In this document: positions 41,862 to 49,937 of the stretch, piece by piece | How positions within the stretch are numbered: position 1 is the first letter of the stretch | How the letters are laid out: each line of letters opens with the position of its first letter | Source: Algiphilus sp. | GTDB taxonomy: Bacteria > Pseudomonadota > Gammaproteobacteria > Nevskiales > Nevskiaceae | Assembly (NCBI GenBank): GCA_022763315.1 | Contig: JALEHA010000098.1 | Location: 1-64,000, forward strand | Reading direction: 5' to 3' | Length of the DNA stretch: 64,000 nt | Made by a program: the position numbers and the translations under genes | The notes under the pieces: model-generated | What the model was told of the DNA's origin: nothing | The model's input: the letters and a program-made list of their open reading frames with translations, nothing else | Databases searched by the model: none

Positions 41862-42188
41862 GCTTGAACGCTGCGTGTTCGCCGGCCGCCCCGAATCGGC
41901 CTGCGCCGGATCAATCGTCGCAATAGAATCCGCTCCTAACAGAAAGTTCGCTTGTGGTCGTGCGGTCGCGCACCTGCCGAACCGGCCGCAGCTATCGGCC
42001 CCGTTGACGGTGCCCTTGTATCCCCAGAACAACTTGGTTGACCCAGCAATGACATGGCGCGACCGCGCTGCGGCTGTTCGCCGTCAAAGCAGACGCCGAA
42101 AGATCAGGCAAGACTATCGAACATTTGTTTTGCGCGCCAGCGGGAACGCGTCTTATGGCCGGCGGCCAACCGGGAGGCCCCGGGTGTG

Positions 42189-42655
42189 TCAGCTCACCAG
42201 CTCGATCACGGGAAGCCGGAGTCGGCTGACGGGTGGTTGATCGTGCAAGCTGGCATGAGGTCGGCGCCAGTTGTAGCGATGCAGCCAATATGGCAGATGG
42301 ACCGCGCACTGGTCGAAGGGTGCGTAGGCGTACGCATAAGCCGACCCGCGCGATGCAGTACGGATAAGCCGCTCGACCTTGCCGTTGGTGAGGGGGGCAT
42401 AGGCTTGGTGCGCACATGGCGGATGCCCAGGCTGCGGAGCAGCCGGGCAAGGCGTTGCGACTTGTGGCAGGCACCGTTCTCGGTCGTGACGCGCTCGATA
42501 GCGATGCCGAAGCGCCGGTAGTAGCCGACGGCCTGGATGAGCGCCCGACACGCGCTGCGGCCCGTTTCATCGGCATGCACGGTGCTCGGTGCCAGCCGGG
42601 AGGCATCGTCGACGGCGACGTGGACGTAGTCCCAGCCGGCACGACAAGAGCGTTC
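42189..42655 (-). pseudogene. IS481-family transposase relic, frameshifted
   Basis: One minus frame carries GWDYVHVAVDDASRL, then YYRRFGIAIERVTTENGAC and LRSLGIRHVRTKP. The next frame carries AYAPLTNGKVERLIRTASRG, then LPYWLHRYNWRRPHASL and QPPVSRLRLPVIELVS before a stop at 42189. These are the catalytic-domain motifs (DDE: VDD, TDNGA-like TENGAC, K-ER) of IS481-type transposases. A frameshift near 42410 breaks the gene and the N-terminal half is not readable. I found no terminal inverted repeats. The element is an inactive scar between the RND operon and the fossil genes. Confidence 0.8.
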
Positions 42656-43456
42656 TGCCTGATGATCGCTGGTCACGCGATGCTCCGGGGCCGACGAACT
42701 GCCGCCGAGCGGACTGCTGCGCACAGGCAGGGCCAAGATCCAGACATACGTACTGCGCGAAGGCGCCCGGGCGCCGACCAGCGCAGTGTCCGCTGGCAGC
42801 GCCGGACCGCAAACCATCCTTCGCTCGCCGGCAGTTCACCAACCTGCTCTCCCGACCCGCGCCCCCATCCGTGAACGCGATTTCCGTCGTGTCGTATTCG
42901 GAAGTGCCTGAGGCCGCCCGCCGCGTGGACCGAAAGCACTAAGCAGCCTGATTATGTCTCTGCCTCAGCCGTCGCGCGCAGATGCCGCAAGAGCAGTTAT
43001 TGCGCAACCGTCATGGCGAGGAGCGAAGCGACGCGGCTAGGGACACGACCCGTCGGGATTGCCGCGCTCCCGCTGGTCGTTCGCAATGACGTACAAGGGG
43101 GCACTTTCCTGTAGCTGAGCGCGCGACATGATCAGGCTAAGCAGAGCCCCCGCTGCTGGCGTGCGTTGCCGGGGGCGATCCCGTCGTCGAGAACCAATGT
43201 CCGCACATGGCGCTGATGCCGGCCTGCCGCAAGCGTACTGGCTTTACGGTGTGCTGCGGCTGGCATGGCTCGCGCTGCAATCTCTGCAGCGGCGAGCACC
43301 GGGCTTGGTCGATTGCTTTGCCGGTGTGCCGATGCGAGGCTGGTCGCACGACTTGCTGGACGCGGACGCAAGTCGCGGACGCTGCAGGCGCTCCAATTTC
43401 GGAAGACGACGGACGCCTCTGGGAGGGGCTGTCCGGCGCGGGGCCGCACACTGAGC
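42656..43456. other. Decayed DNA, no intact gene
   Basis: The first part is probably the unreadable N-terminal half of the transposase. It then contains the REP/MITE-like repeat at 43009-43091. From 43092 to 43456 several short frames on both strands show no family I recognise. Confidence 0.5.
43009..43091. repeat. REP/MITE-like inverted repeat
   Basis: The left end CGTCATGGCGAGGAGCGAAG and the right end GGTCGTTCGCAATGACG form an imperfect 83-bp inverted repeat. The ends resemble the widespread proteobacterial repeat that begins CGTCATTGCGAGCG and ends CGCTCGCAATGACG. It lies in non-coding decayed DNA. Only one copy is visible in the window. Confidence 0.65.
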
Positions 43457-43470
43457 CTAACACCTGTTAG
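43457..43470. promoter_or_regulatory. Palindromic operator ahead of a fossil dehydrogenase
   Basis: CTAACA-CC-TGTTAG has perfect 6-bp arms and the same core as the sites at 21101 and 22991. It lies 51 bases upstream of the acyl-CoA dehydrogenase relic starting at 43521, a spacing close to the 54 bases at the 23-kb operon. The site seems to have outlived its gene. Confidence 0.6.
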
Positions 43471-43520
43471 AATCGTGGCGGCTCAGATCCATCTGCGACT
43501 AAGGACCGCTTGCCCCGTCC

Positions 43521-43809
43521 ATGGCGACACGCGATGAACATACCGAGATGCGCGAGCCGCTGCGCGGCTCGTGTCGGCACTATTCCGACGAGTGCTTCCA
43601 TAGGATCGATGCGGAGCGGGGATATCGGGATACCGTCTTTCGCATCCGACCGACGCCGGCTGGCTGGCAGTGGTGATTTCCCCGGAATACAGCGGTTTCG
43701 CCCTGGGCCTGGCCGAAGTTCGGGTGCTTGTGGAGCAGGTCAACCGCTGCGGCGGCAACGCCGGCGCCGGCCACGGCCAGAGTTGCAAGATGCATCAGAG
43801 CGCGTTCGA
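43521..43809 (+). pseudogene. Acyl-CoA dehydrogenase N-terminal relic, frameshifted
   Basis: The first frame reads MATRDEHTEMREPLRGSCRH and continues YSDECFHRIDAERGYR, resembling the dehydrogenase start (L-R-E-C--Y-DEYW-RIDAER-YP). A second frame picks up TDAGWLAVVISPEYSGFALG and VEQVNRCGGNAGAGHGQ, matching the PEEYGGSGLGL and E-INRCGGNAG segment. A frameshift near 43650 and loss of everything after about residue 95 make it nonfunctional. Confidence 0.75.
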
Positions 43810-44319
43810 TGTGTACGGCCCCATCAATGAACAGCGGTCCGCACGCCAGTGGGCGTTTTCCATGAGCACGGTGCTGGACCTGCTCGCGGTGTGCGGCAGG
43901 GCGCAGTTGCTCGATCATGAGCAGCCCCCCCCTGAGCCGACCCGAGCCGGAGGGCAAGCCGCACCCCCTTGCTGCCGCCGTCGAAGACATCAGCCAACGC
44001 GAGATCGCGAACCTGATTGCGTAGACATCAATCCTGGCGCACCACGCGAAGCTGCGCGACCGGCTGCCATGATCGCGACGCGCAGCGGTCGGTTCATGCG
44101 GCGCAATCGCCCCGAGCGCATCCTCGATGTGCCGGCGGCGTACAAGGTTGCGGCGCGGGAGGTGCTGCGCCGCGCGCTGCCCGCCGATGCGCAGAGATCC
44201 TTGCGCTTCATCGGCGAAGGCGGGTCCGGTTCCAAGGTCGAGTGCGCCCGTGCGAACCCGGCACGTGCTGCCGCGCCGGACCGCGATGACCTATGGGGGG
44301 GGGGCTCGTGAACCGCGGT
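43810..44319. other. Decayed DNA between two fossil genes
   Basis: A plus-strand frame stays open but its sequence, apart from PERILDVPAAYKVAAREVLR near 44114-44170, looks like background. I cannot assign this piece. It may be a scrap of the deleted dehydrogenase or of another gene of the former operon. Confidence 0.4.
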
Positions 44320-44757
44320 TTGCTCGGCGTCGCCGACGGCCTCGGCGAGGGTCTGCTCAATCGGTCTGAGGCCGGCAACGCCTTTGCCGTAGAGACGCTC
44401 GAAGCGCGGTCCGGTGCCAGGCAGCGCTGCATCGAGGACGAGGCTCTAGGCGCAGCGCTGCTGTGCGGCAACGGCCGGCCTCTCTGCGCCGGCGGCTACT
44501 CTGAAGGACATGCAGCGCGAGCCCGACGACTCGCCAGCATTCCGCAAGGACGAGCCTGGTTAGGCGTGCATCGGAACCCGCGGCTGATGCAGCCGCAGGA
44601 CAAGCCGGTGGTTGCCGCGGTGCAGGGCGCGGCCAGGGGCGCGGGCATCGACATGGCCCTGCAGTTCGACCTGCGGCTGCGCCGCCGTGATCCGCATATT
44701 GGTTGGGGCGCACGGGAGCCATCCCGTGTGCAGGTGCAAGAAGAGGAGGAGCAATGA
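44320..44757 (+). pseudogene. Enoyl-CoA hydratase relic, C-terminal half missing
   Basis: The frame reads VADGLGEGLLNRSEAGNAFA, then ALLCGNGRPLCAGGY, then QPQDKPVVAAVQGAARGAG and IDMALQFDLRLRRRD. These are the N-terminal half of a crotonase: LNRPEAGNAF, the CAGAD oxyanion motif (here CAGGY), and KPVVAAVQGAARGAGIDMAL. It stops at 44757, overlapping the OmpA start, without the second half of the fold. The oxyanion motif is also damaged. With the dehydrogenase relic upstream it suggests a former beta-oxidation operon. Confidence 0.7.
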
Positions 44758-45899
44758 TGATTCGCAAACGGCAGTTACTGGTATTGCTGGCCACGTGCCT
44801 GGGGGGTTCCCTGCCCGGTGCTTCGGCGGCGCAGGACGACGATGAGACGGCTTCGGCAGCTATCGAGAACCGCTTCTATGTATCGCCGATGGCGTCGTAC
44901 ACGCTCGCGGACTCGGACCGTGGCACCGACGATGGCATCGGCGGCACGCTGGTCGTCGGCAAGATGTTCGGGTCGCAGTTCGGCATCGAGCTCGAAGCCG
45001 TCTACAGCAGCTACGATCTCGACCGGGGTGGCGAATCCGCCACCCTGGTCGGGGGCGGCCTGCGCGGCGTGCTGTTCCCATCCATGGGCAACTACTATGG
45101 CGTGCTGGGCTTGGGGTACGGGCGCTTCGAGGATCACCCGGGCGCGGATCCGGAGTACGACTCGGCACTGATCACACTGGGCCTGGGCTATCTCGTGGGG
45201 CCTTTCGACTTCATTGCCAGCGGCATCTCGGTGCGCGCCGAAGCCGCTCTGCGCACGGACGCGCACAGCCGCGACCAGACCGCCGACAGCATCAACAATG
45301 CGCTCAACGAAGGCCTGTTTAGTCTGGGCCTGCTCATTCCCCTCGGGCCGGCGGAGAAGCCGCTGCCGCCGCCCGAGCCCGAGCCGGTCCAGGTTGTCGA
45401 GGCTGTCGCCGACACCGATGGCGATGGCGTCATCGACGACGCCGACCAGTGCCCGGACACATCACCCGACACCACTGTGGATGGACAAGGCTGCCCGCCA
45501 CCCCCGCCGGCCTGTGAGAGCGGTGCAGGGGGCGTGGAGCTGGCCGGATGCGCGCCGGGGCAAACGCTTGTGCTGCACGGCGTCAACTTCGAGTTCGACG
45601 AGGCCACGCTCACACGCAACGCCACGAGCCTGCTCGATCAAGTCGTCTTCGCACTGGAGGAAGCTCCGCAGATCCGAGTGGAGATCGGCGGCCACACCGA
45701 CGCCCGCGGATCGGATGCGTACAACCAGGAGCTGTCCGAACGCCGCGCGCAAAGCGTCGTCGGGTATCTGATCGGGCAGGGGATAGCGGCGGAGCGTCTG
45801 GAGGCGGTCGGTTACGGGGAAGTCGCCCCGGTCGCCGACAACGAGACCGACGAGGGTCGCGAACGCAATCGCCGGGTGGAGCTGCGCATCATCGAGTGA
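44754..45899 (+). CDS. OmpA-family outer-membrane protein
   Basis: The 381-residue protein starts at ATG 44754 behind AGAGGAGGAG (MMIRKRQLLVLLATCLGG), a signal peptide ending at ASAAQ. Residues to about 215 resemble an eight-stranded beta-barrel (alternating aromatic strands, NRFYVSPMASYTL). A proline-rich linker PPPEPEPVQVVE and a thrombospondin type 3-like DTDGDGVIDDADQCPDT follow. The C-terminal OmpA domain begins NFEFDEATL and has the peptidoglycan contact region IGGHTDARGSDAYNQELSERR. It anchors the outer membrane to peptidoglycan; a possible role in uptake of hydrophobic substrates is inferred from context only. Confidence 0.9.
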   Translation: MMIRKRQLLVLLATCLGGSLPGASAAQDDDETASAAIENRFYVSPMASYTLADSDRGTDDGIGGTLVVGKMFGSQFGIELEAVYSSYDLDRGGESATLVGGGLRGVLFPSMGNYYGVLGLGYGRFEDHPGADPEYDSALITLGLGYLVGPFDFIASGISVRAEAALRTDAHSRDQTADSINNALNEGLFSLGLLIPLGPAEKPLPPPEPEPVQVVEAVADTDGDGVIDDADQCPDTSPDTTVDGQGCPPPPPACESGAGGVELAGCAPGQTLVLHGVNFEFDEATLTRNATSLLDQVVFALEEAPQIRVEIGGHTDARGSDAYNQELSERRAQSVVGYLIGQGIAAERLEAVGYGEVAPVADNETDEGRERNRRVELRIIE

Positions 45900-45904
45900 T
45901 GCGG

Positions 45905-45935
45905 GCGAGCGCCTGTCCCTCGGACCGGCGCTCGC
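45905..45935. terminator. Hairpin after the OmpA gene
   Basis: GCGAGCGCC (45905-45913) and GGCGCTCGC (45927-45935) are perfect 9-bp arms around a 13-base loop, starting six bases after the OmpA stop. No T tract follows, so it may be a weak terminator or a transcript-stabilising hairpin before the PQQ-dehydrogenase gene. Confidence 0.5.
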
Positions 45936-45993
45936 ATGACCCGGTGCGCTTCGTTGTCGAGCAGGTTCTACAAGCAGATTGAGACCCACCCCA

Positions 45994-48237
45994 ATGACCA
46001 AGCTACAGACCTACCTGAGCCGGACGCGCCAGTTTTTGGCGCCGGTCGTCCTTGTCACCGCGCTGTCCGTACTCGGCGGCGCGGCGGCTGCCGGTGCCGG
46101 TACCGCCGTCGATGCCGATCGGCTGGCCGCCGCCGATGGCGAAACGGCCAACTGGATCCAGCACGGCCGCACCCAGTCCGAGCAGCGCTACAGCCCGCTC
46201 GACCAGATCGATGTCGACAATGTCGACCAGCTTGGGCTCGCCTGGCATCTGGACCTGGGCACCAAGCGCGGCCTGGAGGCCACGCCGCTGGTCGTGGACG
46301 GTGTGCTCTACTTCACCGGCGAATGGAGTACGGCCTATGCGGTCGACGCACGCAGCGGCCGGCTGCTGTGGGAGAACGATCTTGAGGTCGATCGCGAGCG
46401 CGGCCGATTTGCCTGCTGCGATGTGGTCAACCGCGGCATGGCGATGTGGAACGGCAAGGTCTATGTCGGCACCATCGACGGCCGTCTGGTTGCACTCGAT
46501 GCGGCCACTGGCGAGATCGTCTGGGACACGCTGACCGTGAATCTGGAGCGCCCGTACACCATCACCGGGGCGCCGCGCGTGGTCAAGGGCAAGGTGTTGA
46601 TCGGTAACGGCGGCGGCGAGTATGGCGTGCGCGGTTACGTCAGCGCCTACGACGCCGAAACCGGCGTGCTGGACTGGCGCTTCTACACCGTGCCTGGCGA
46701 CCCGTCCAAGCCCTATGAGCATCCGGTTCTCGAGAAGGCTGCAGCGACCTGGGATTCCGACGGAAAGTACTGGGAGGTCGGGGGTGGCGGCACGGTCTGG
46801 GACTCCATGGCCTACGATCCCGAGCTCGACCTGCTCTATATCGGCGTGGGCAACGGCTCGCCGTGGAACAAGTACATCCGCAGCCCCTCCGGCGGCGACA
46901 ACTTGTTCCTCTCCTCGATCGTCGCGCTCGATCCCGATACCGGCGACTACGTCTGGCACTACCAGACCACACCAGGCGACGGCTGGGACTATACCGCCAC
47001 CCAGAACATGATTCTCGCTGACCTCGAGATCGAGGGAGAGCGGCGCAAGGTGCTGATGCAGGCGCCCAAGAACGGCTTCTTCTACGTGATCGACCGCGCC
47101 ACTGGCGAGCTGCTGTCGGCCGAGAACTACGTGCACATCTCCTGGGCGGAGCGCGTGGACCTCGAGACCGGCCGCCCGGTCGAAACCGATAATGGCTACA
47201 AGGACGGCGGTGTCTACCAGTTTCCCTCGCCGATGGGCGGACACAACTGGCAGCCGATGTGCTTTCATCAGGAAACCGGCTACCTATACATCCCGGCGCG
47301 CGAGCTGGCCATGATTTTCCGGCATGACGACGCCTTCCAGTACAACCCGAACTTCTGGAACGTCGGCATGAAGGTGATGAAGGATGTCACCGTTCCGGCG
47401 TGGGTGCCCTCGGAACTGGTTCGCAAGGTGGGTGCAGCCACCGCCCAGGGGTTCCTGCTGGCCTGGGACCCGGTGCGCCAGCGCGAAGTCTGGCGGCACA
47501 ACAGTGAGAGCCCCTGGAATTCCGGAGCGCTTTGCACCGGCAAGGACCTGGTGTTCGAGGGCACTGGCCGCGGCTATTTTGACGCCTACGATGCCGCCAG
47601 CGGTGAGCGCGTCTGGCACTACGACGTGCAGCAGGGCGTGATCGGCTCCCCGGTGACGTACACGGTCGACGGAGAGCAGTACGTCTCGGTCCTGGTGGGC
47701 TGGGGTGGCGCCTTCGGCCTCTCCTTCGGCTTCGCCAGCAACACCCGCGAGCAGCCCTCGACCCAAGGTCGGCTGATGACCTTCAAGCTTGGCGGCCAGG
47801 CGCAGCTGCCCCCTGTGGAGCGCCCACGGCGGCTCCCGGAGCCGCCGCCGCAGACAGCCTCCGAGGACGAAATCGCGCAAGGGGCGGCGCTCTACCACCA
47901 ATACTGCGTGTACTGTCACGGCCCCGGCGCGATCAGCCATCCCAATCTGGCCGATCTGCGCTACATGGACGCGGACACCCATCGGATGTTCGATGGCATC
48001 GTGCTCGGCGGCGCCCAGCGCGATCGCGGCATGGTCGCCTTTGCCGGCATGATCACGCCCGAGGAATCCCGGCTGATCCACGCCTACCTGACCGAGCTCG
48101 GTCACAACACGCTCGAGAAGGAACACGCGCAGGGCTCGCTGTGGTCACGCCTCAAGTCCTGGACCTACGACGTGGTTGCCCGGATCGCCGACTGGGGGGT
48201 AGCGCTGCTGCGCTGGTTCCTTAGCGCTGAAGACTAG
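45994..48237 (+). CDS. PQQ-dependent dehydrogenase with cytochrome c domain (quinohemoprotein)
   Basis: The 747-residue protein has a signal peptide (MTKLQTYLSRTRQFLAPVVL to about AAAGA), so it is periplasmic. It then has an eight-bladed PQQ propeller with the adjacent Cys141-Cys142 (FACCDVVNRG) that forms the disulfide over PQQ, and the Asp of GDGWDYTATQN. A C-terminal cytochrome c domain contains CVYCH (638-642). This is the type II quinohemoprotein alcohol dehydrogenase layout. It should oxidise an alcohol to an aldehyde and pass electrons via heme. The following gene is an aldehyde dehydrogenase. Alcohol substrate unknown; polyol and terpene alcohols are both conceivable. Confidence 0.92.
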   Translation: MTKLQTYLSRTRQFLAPVVLVTALSVLGGAAAAGAGTAVDADRLAAADGETANWIQHGRTQSEQRYSPLDQIDVDNVDQLGLAWHLDLGTKRGLEATPLVVDGVLYFTGEWSTAYAVDARSGRLLWENDLEVDRERGRFACCDVVNRGMAMWNGKVYVGTIDGRLVALDAATGEIVWDTLTVNLERPYTITGAPRVVKGKVLIGNGGGEYGVRGYVSAYDAETGVLDWRFYTVPGDPSKPYEHPVLEKAAATWDSDGKYWEVGGGGTVWDSMAYDPELDLLYIGVGNGSPWNKYIRSPSGGDNLFLSSIVALDPDTGDYVWHYQTTPGDGWDYTATQNMILADLEIEGERRKVLMQAPKNGFFYVIDRATGELLSAENYVHISWAERVDLETGRPVETDNGYKDGGVYQFPSPMGGHNWQPMCFHQETGYLYIPARELAMIFRHDDAFQYNPNFWNVGMKVMKDVTVPAWVPSELVRKVGAATAQGFLLAWDPVRQREVWRHNSESPWNSGALCTGKDLVFEGTGRGYFDAYDAASGERVWHYDVQQGVIGSPVTYTVDGEQYVSVLVGWGGAFGLSFGFASNTREQPSTQGRLMTFKLGGQAQLPPVERPRRLPEPPPQTASEDEIAQGAALYHQYCVYCHGPGAISHPNLADLRYMDADTHRMFDGIVLGGAQRDRGMVAFAGMITPEESRLIHAYLTELGHNTLEKEHAQGSLWSRLKSWTYDVVARIADWGVALLRWFLSAED

Positions 48238-48297
48238 CGCCTCCGCACTGCAGAGCGCCATGGACGGCACTCGCCGGGTTCAAGCAAGAGCGACTGC

Positions 48298-48315
48298 ATA
48301 ACAAACGTTTGGTTG
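48298..48315. promoter_or_regulatory. Palindromic site upstream of the ALDH gene
   Basis: The segment centred on CAAACGTTTG (48302-48311), flanked by AAC and GTT, lies about 70-85 bases ahead of the ALDH start at 48383. It is a different palindrome from CTAWCA-NN-TGWTAG and could bind another regulator. Spacing is compatible with promoter control. Confidence 0.35.
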
Positions 48316-48382
48316 ACAACATGGTCGAGCGGAGCCATATTCGTTCCCCGCTCGGAATATGTCTCAATTGGTGAGGAGGAGC

Positions 48383-49837
48383 ATGGACGCAGTCAGCCCC
48401 ATTCGCGTTGCCGAGCCTGGCGAAGCCCCGGCAGCCGGACCGATCCACCGCGTCTTCGAATCCCAGCGCGCCACTGCCCTGCGCTGGCGTGAGTCCACCG
48501 CCGAGGAACGCATTGCCCGCATCCGCAAGCTGCGCGATGCCGTGCAGGCAGCGGCCGACGACATCCGTCGTGCCGCGGCGGATGACTTCCGCAAGCCCCA
48601 GGTGGAGGTGGACCTGACCGAGCTGTTCACGGTCATCTCGGAAGCCAACATGGCCATGCGCAAGCTCCGTCGCTGGATGAAGCCCAAGCGCGCCGGCTTC
48701 ACGCCGCTGATGGCCGGCACCCAGGGACGCATCGAGTACCAGCCGCGCGGGCGCTGCCTGATCATTTCGCCGTGGAACTACCCGGTGAATCTGACCTTCT
48801 GTCCGCTGGTGCTGGCGCTGGCGGCCGGAAACACGGTCATCCTCAAGCCTTCGGAAATGACGCCGAACCTGTCGGCGGTGATGCAGAAGATCATCGACCG
48901 CACCTTCGCTACCGACGAGGTGGCCCTGTTCCAGGGCGATGCCGAGGTCGCCGAGACCCTGCTGGAGCTGCCCTTCGACCACATCTTCTTCACCGGCGCA
49001 CCCGCGCTCGGCAAGGTAGTGATGGCCGCGGCGTCCAGGCACTTGACCAGTGTCACGCTGGAGCTCGGCGGCAAGAGTCCCACCATCGTCGATGCCAGCG
49101 CCGACCTGAAGACCGCAGCGCGGAATATCTGCTGGTCCAAGTTCATGAACAATGGCCAGACCTGCATCGCGCCGGACCACATCCTGGTCCACGAATCCGT
49201 GGCCGATGCCTTCGTCGAGATGGCCAAGGCGCGTCTGAGCGAGGTCTACGGGGCCGATGACGACGCGCGTCAGGGCTCGCCGGATCTGGCCCGCATCGTC
49301 AATGAGCGTCATACGGGGCGCATCAAGCGCTTGCTCGACGATGCGCGCACCAAGGGCGCACACGTGGTCTTCGGTGGTGAGATGCGCGAGGAGCAGCGCT
49401 ACATCGCCCCGACGCTGCTCGAGCAGGTCCCGTCGGATGCCGCGGTGATGCAGGAGGAGATCTTTGGGCCGCTGCTGCCGATCATCCGTTTTCGCGAGCT
49501 GGACGAGGTCGTGGAGCGCATCAATGCCGGCGAGAAGCCGCTGGCGCTCTACATCTGGGCCCGTGACCGTGCTCGGGCGCGGGCCATCCTCGATCGCACC
49601 TCCTCCGGTGGCGCCTGCGTCAACAACACCGTCGTGCATGCCCTGCATCCGCTGCTGCCCTTCGGCGGCGTCAACCACTCCGGCATCGGCAGTACCCACG
49701 GCGAGTTCGGGTTCAGGAGCTTCTCGCATGCCCGTGCCATCGCCGACACCCGGATTCCGCTCGTCCAGCTTTTCTACCCGCCGTACACCAGCCGGGTGAA
49801 GTCGCTGATCGGCCTGGTGATGCGCTGGTTCGCGTGA
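48383..49837 (+). CDS. Class 3-type aldehyde dehydrogenase
   Basis: The 484-residue protein starts at ATG 48383, with GAGGAGG directly before it; an ATG at 48359 has no such signal. It has SPWNYPVNLTF, FFTGAPALGKVVMAAAS, LELGGKSPTIVD, the nucleophile Cys in NNGQTCIAPDHIL and EEIFGPLLP. The short N-terminus and the C-terminal hydrophobic segment (VKSLIGLVMRWFA) place it with class 3/coniferyl or fatty aldehyde dehydrogenases, some of which are membrane-anchored. It oxidises an aldehyde to acid with NAD(P)+. It probably completes the oxidation begun by the PQQ-dehydrogenase. Confidence 0.92.
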   Translation: MDAVSPIRVAEPGEAPAAGPIHRVFESQRATALRWRESTAEERIARIRKLRDAVQAAADDIRRAAADDFRKPQVEVDLTELFTVISEANMAMRKLRRWMKPKRAGFTPLMAGTQGRIEYQPRGRCLIISPWNYPVNLTFCPLVLALAAGNTVILKPSEMTPNLSAVMQKIIDRTFATDEVALFQGDAEVAETLLELPFDHIFFTGAPALGKVVMAAASRHLTSVTLELGGKSPTIVDASADLKTAARNICWSKFMNNGQTCIAPDHILVHESVADAFVEMAKARLSEVYGADDDARQGSPDLARIVNERHTGRIKRLLDDARTKGAHVVFGGEMREEQRYIAPTLLEQVPSDAAVMQEEIFGPLLPIIRFRELDEVVERINAGEKPLALYIWARDRARARAILDRTSSGGACVNNTVVHALHPLLPFGGVNHSGIGSTHGEFGFRSFSHARAIADTRIPLVQLFYPPYTSRVKSLIGLVMRWFA

Positions 49838-49857
49838 CCCACGCACGGGCCTGCGGG

Positions 49858-49890
49858 CGCGCCGCGCTACGGCCGACGCGCTGCGGCGCG
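49858..49890. terminator. GC hairpin after the ALDH gene
   Basis: CGCGCCGC (49858-49865) and GCGGCGCG (49883-49890) can pair with a 17-base loop, 21 bases after the ALDH stop, followed by GCGTTTC. The T tract is too short to be sure of intrinsic termination. Confidence 0.35.
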
Positions 49891-49937
49891 GCGTTTCAAC
49901 CGATCACTTACAACCGCACTATCGAGGAGAACAACCG

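Noticed and set aside
41936..41950. CTAACAGAAAGTTCG upstream of the membrane fusion gene as a fifth operator
   Set aside because: Only one arm matches CTAWCA-NN-TGWTAG; the second arm does not pair.
43207..43470. A Cys-rich 87-codon plus frame
   Set aside because: It spans the decay island and the palindrome, has no recognisable domain and overlaps equally open minus frames.
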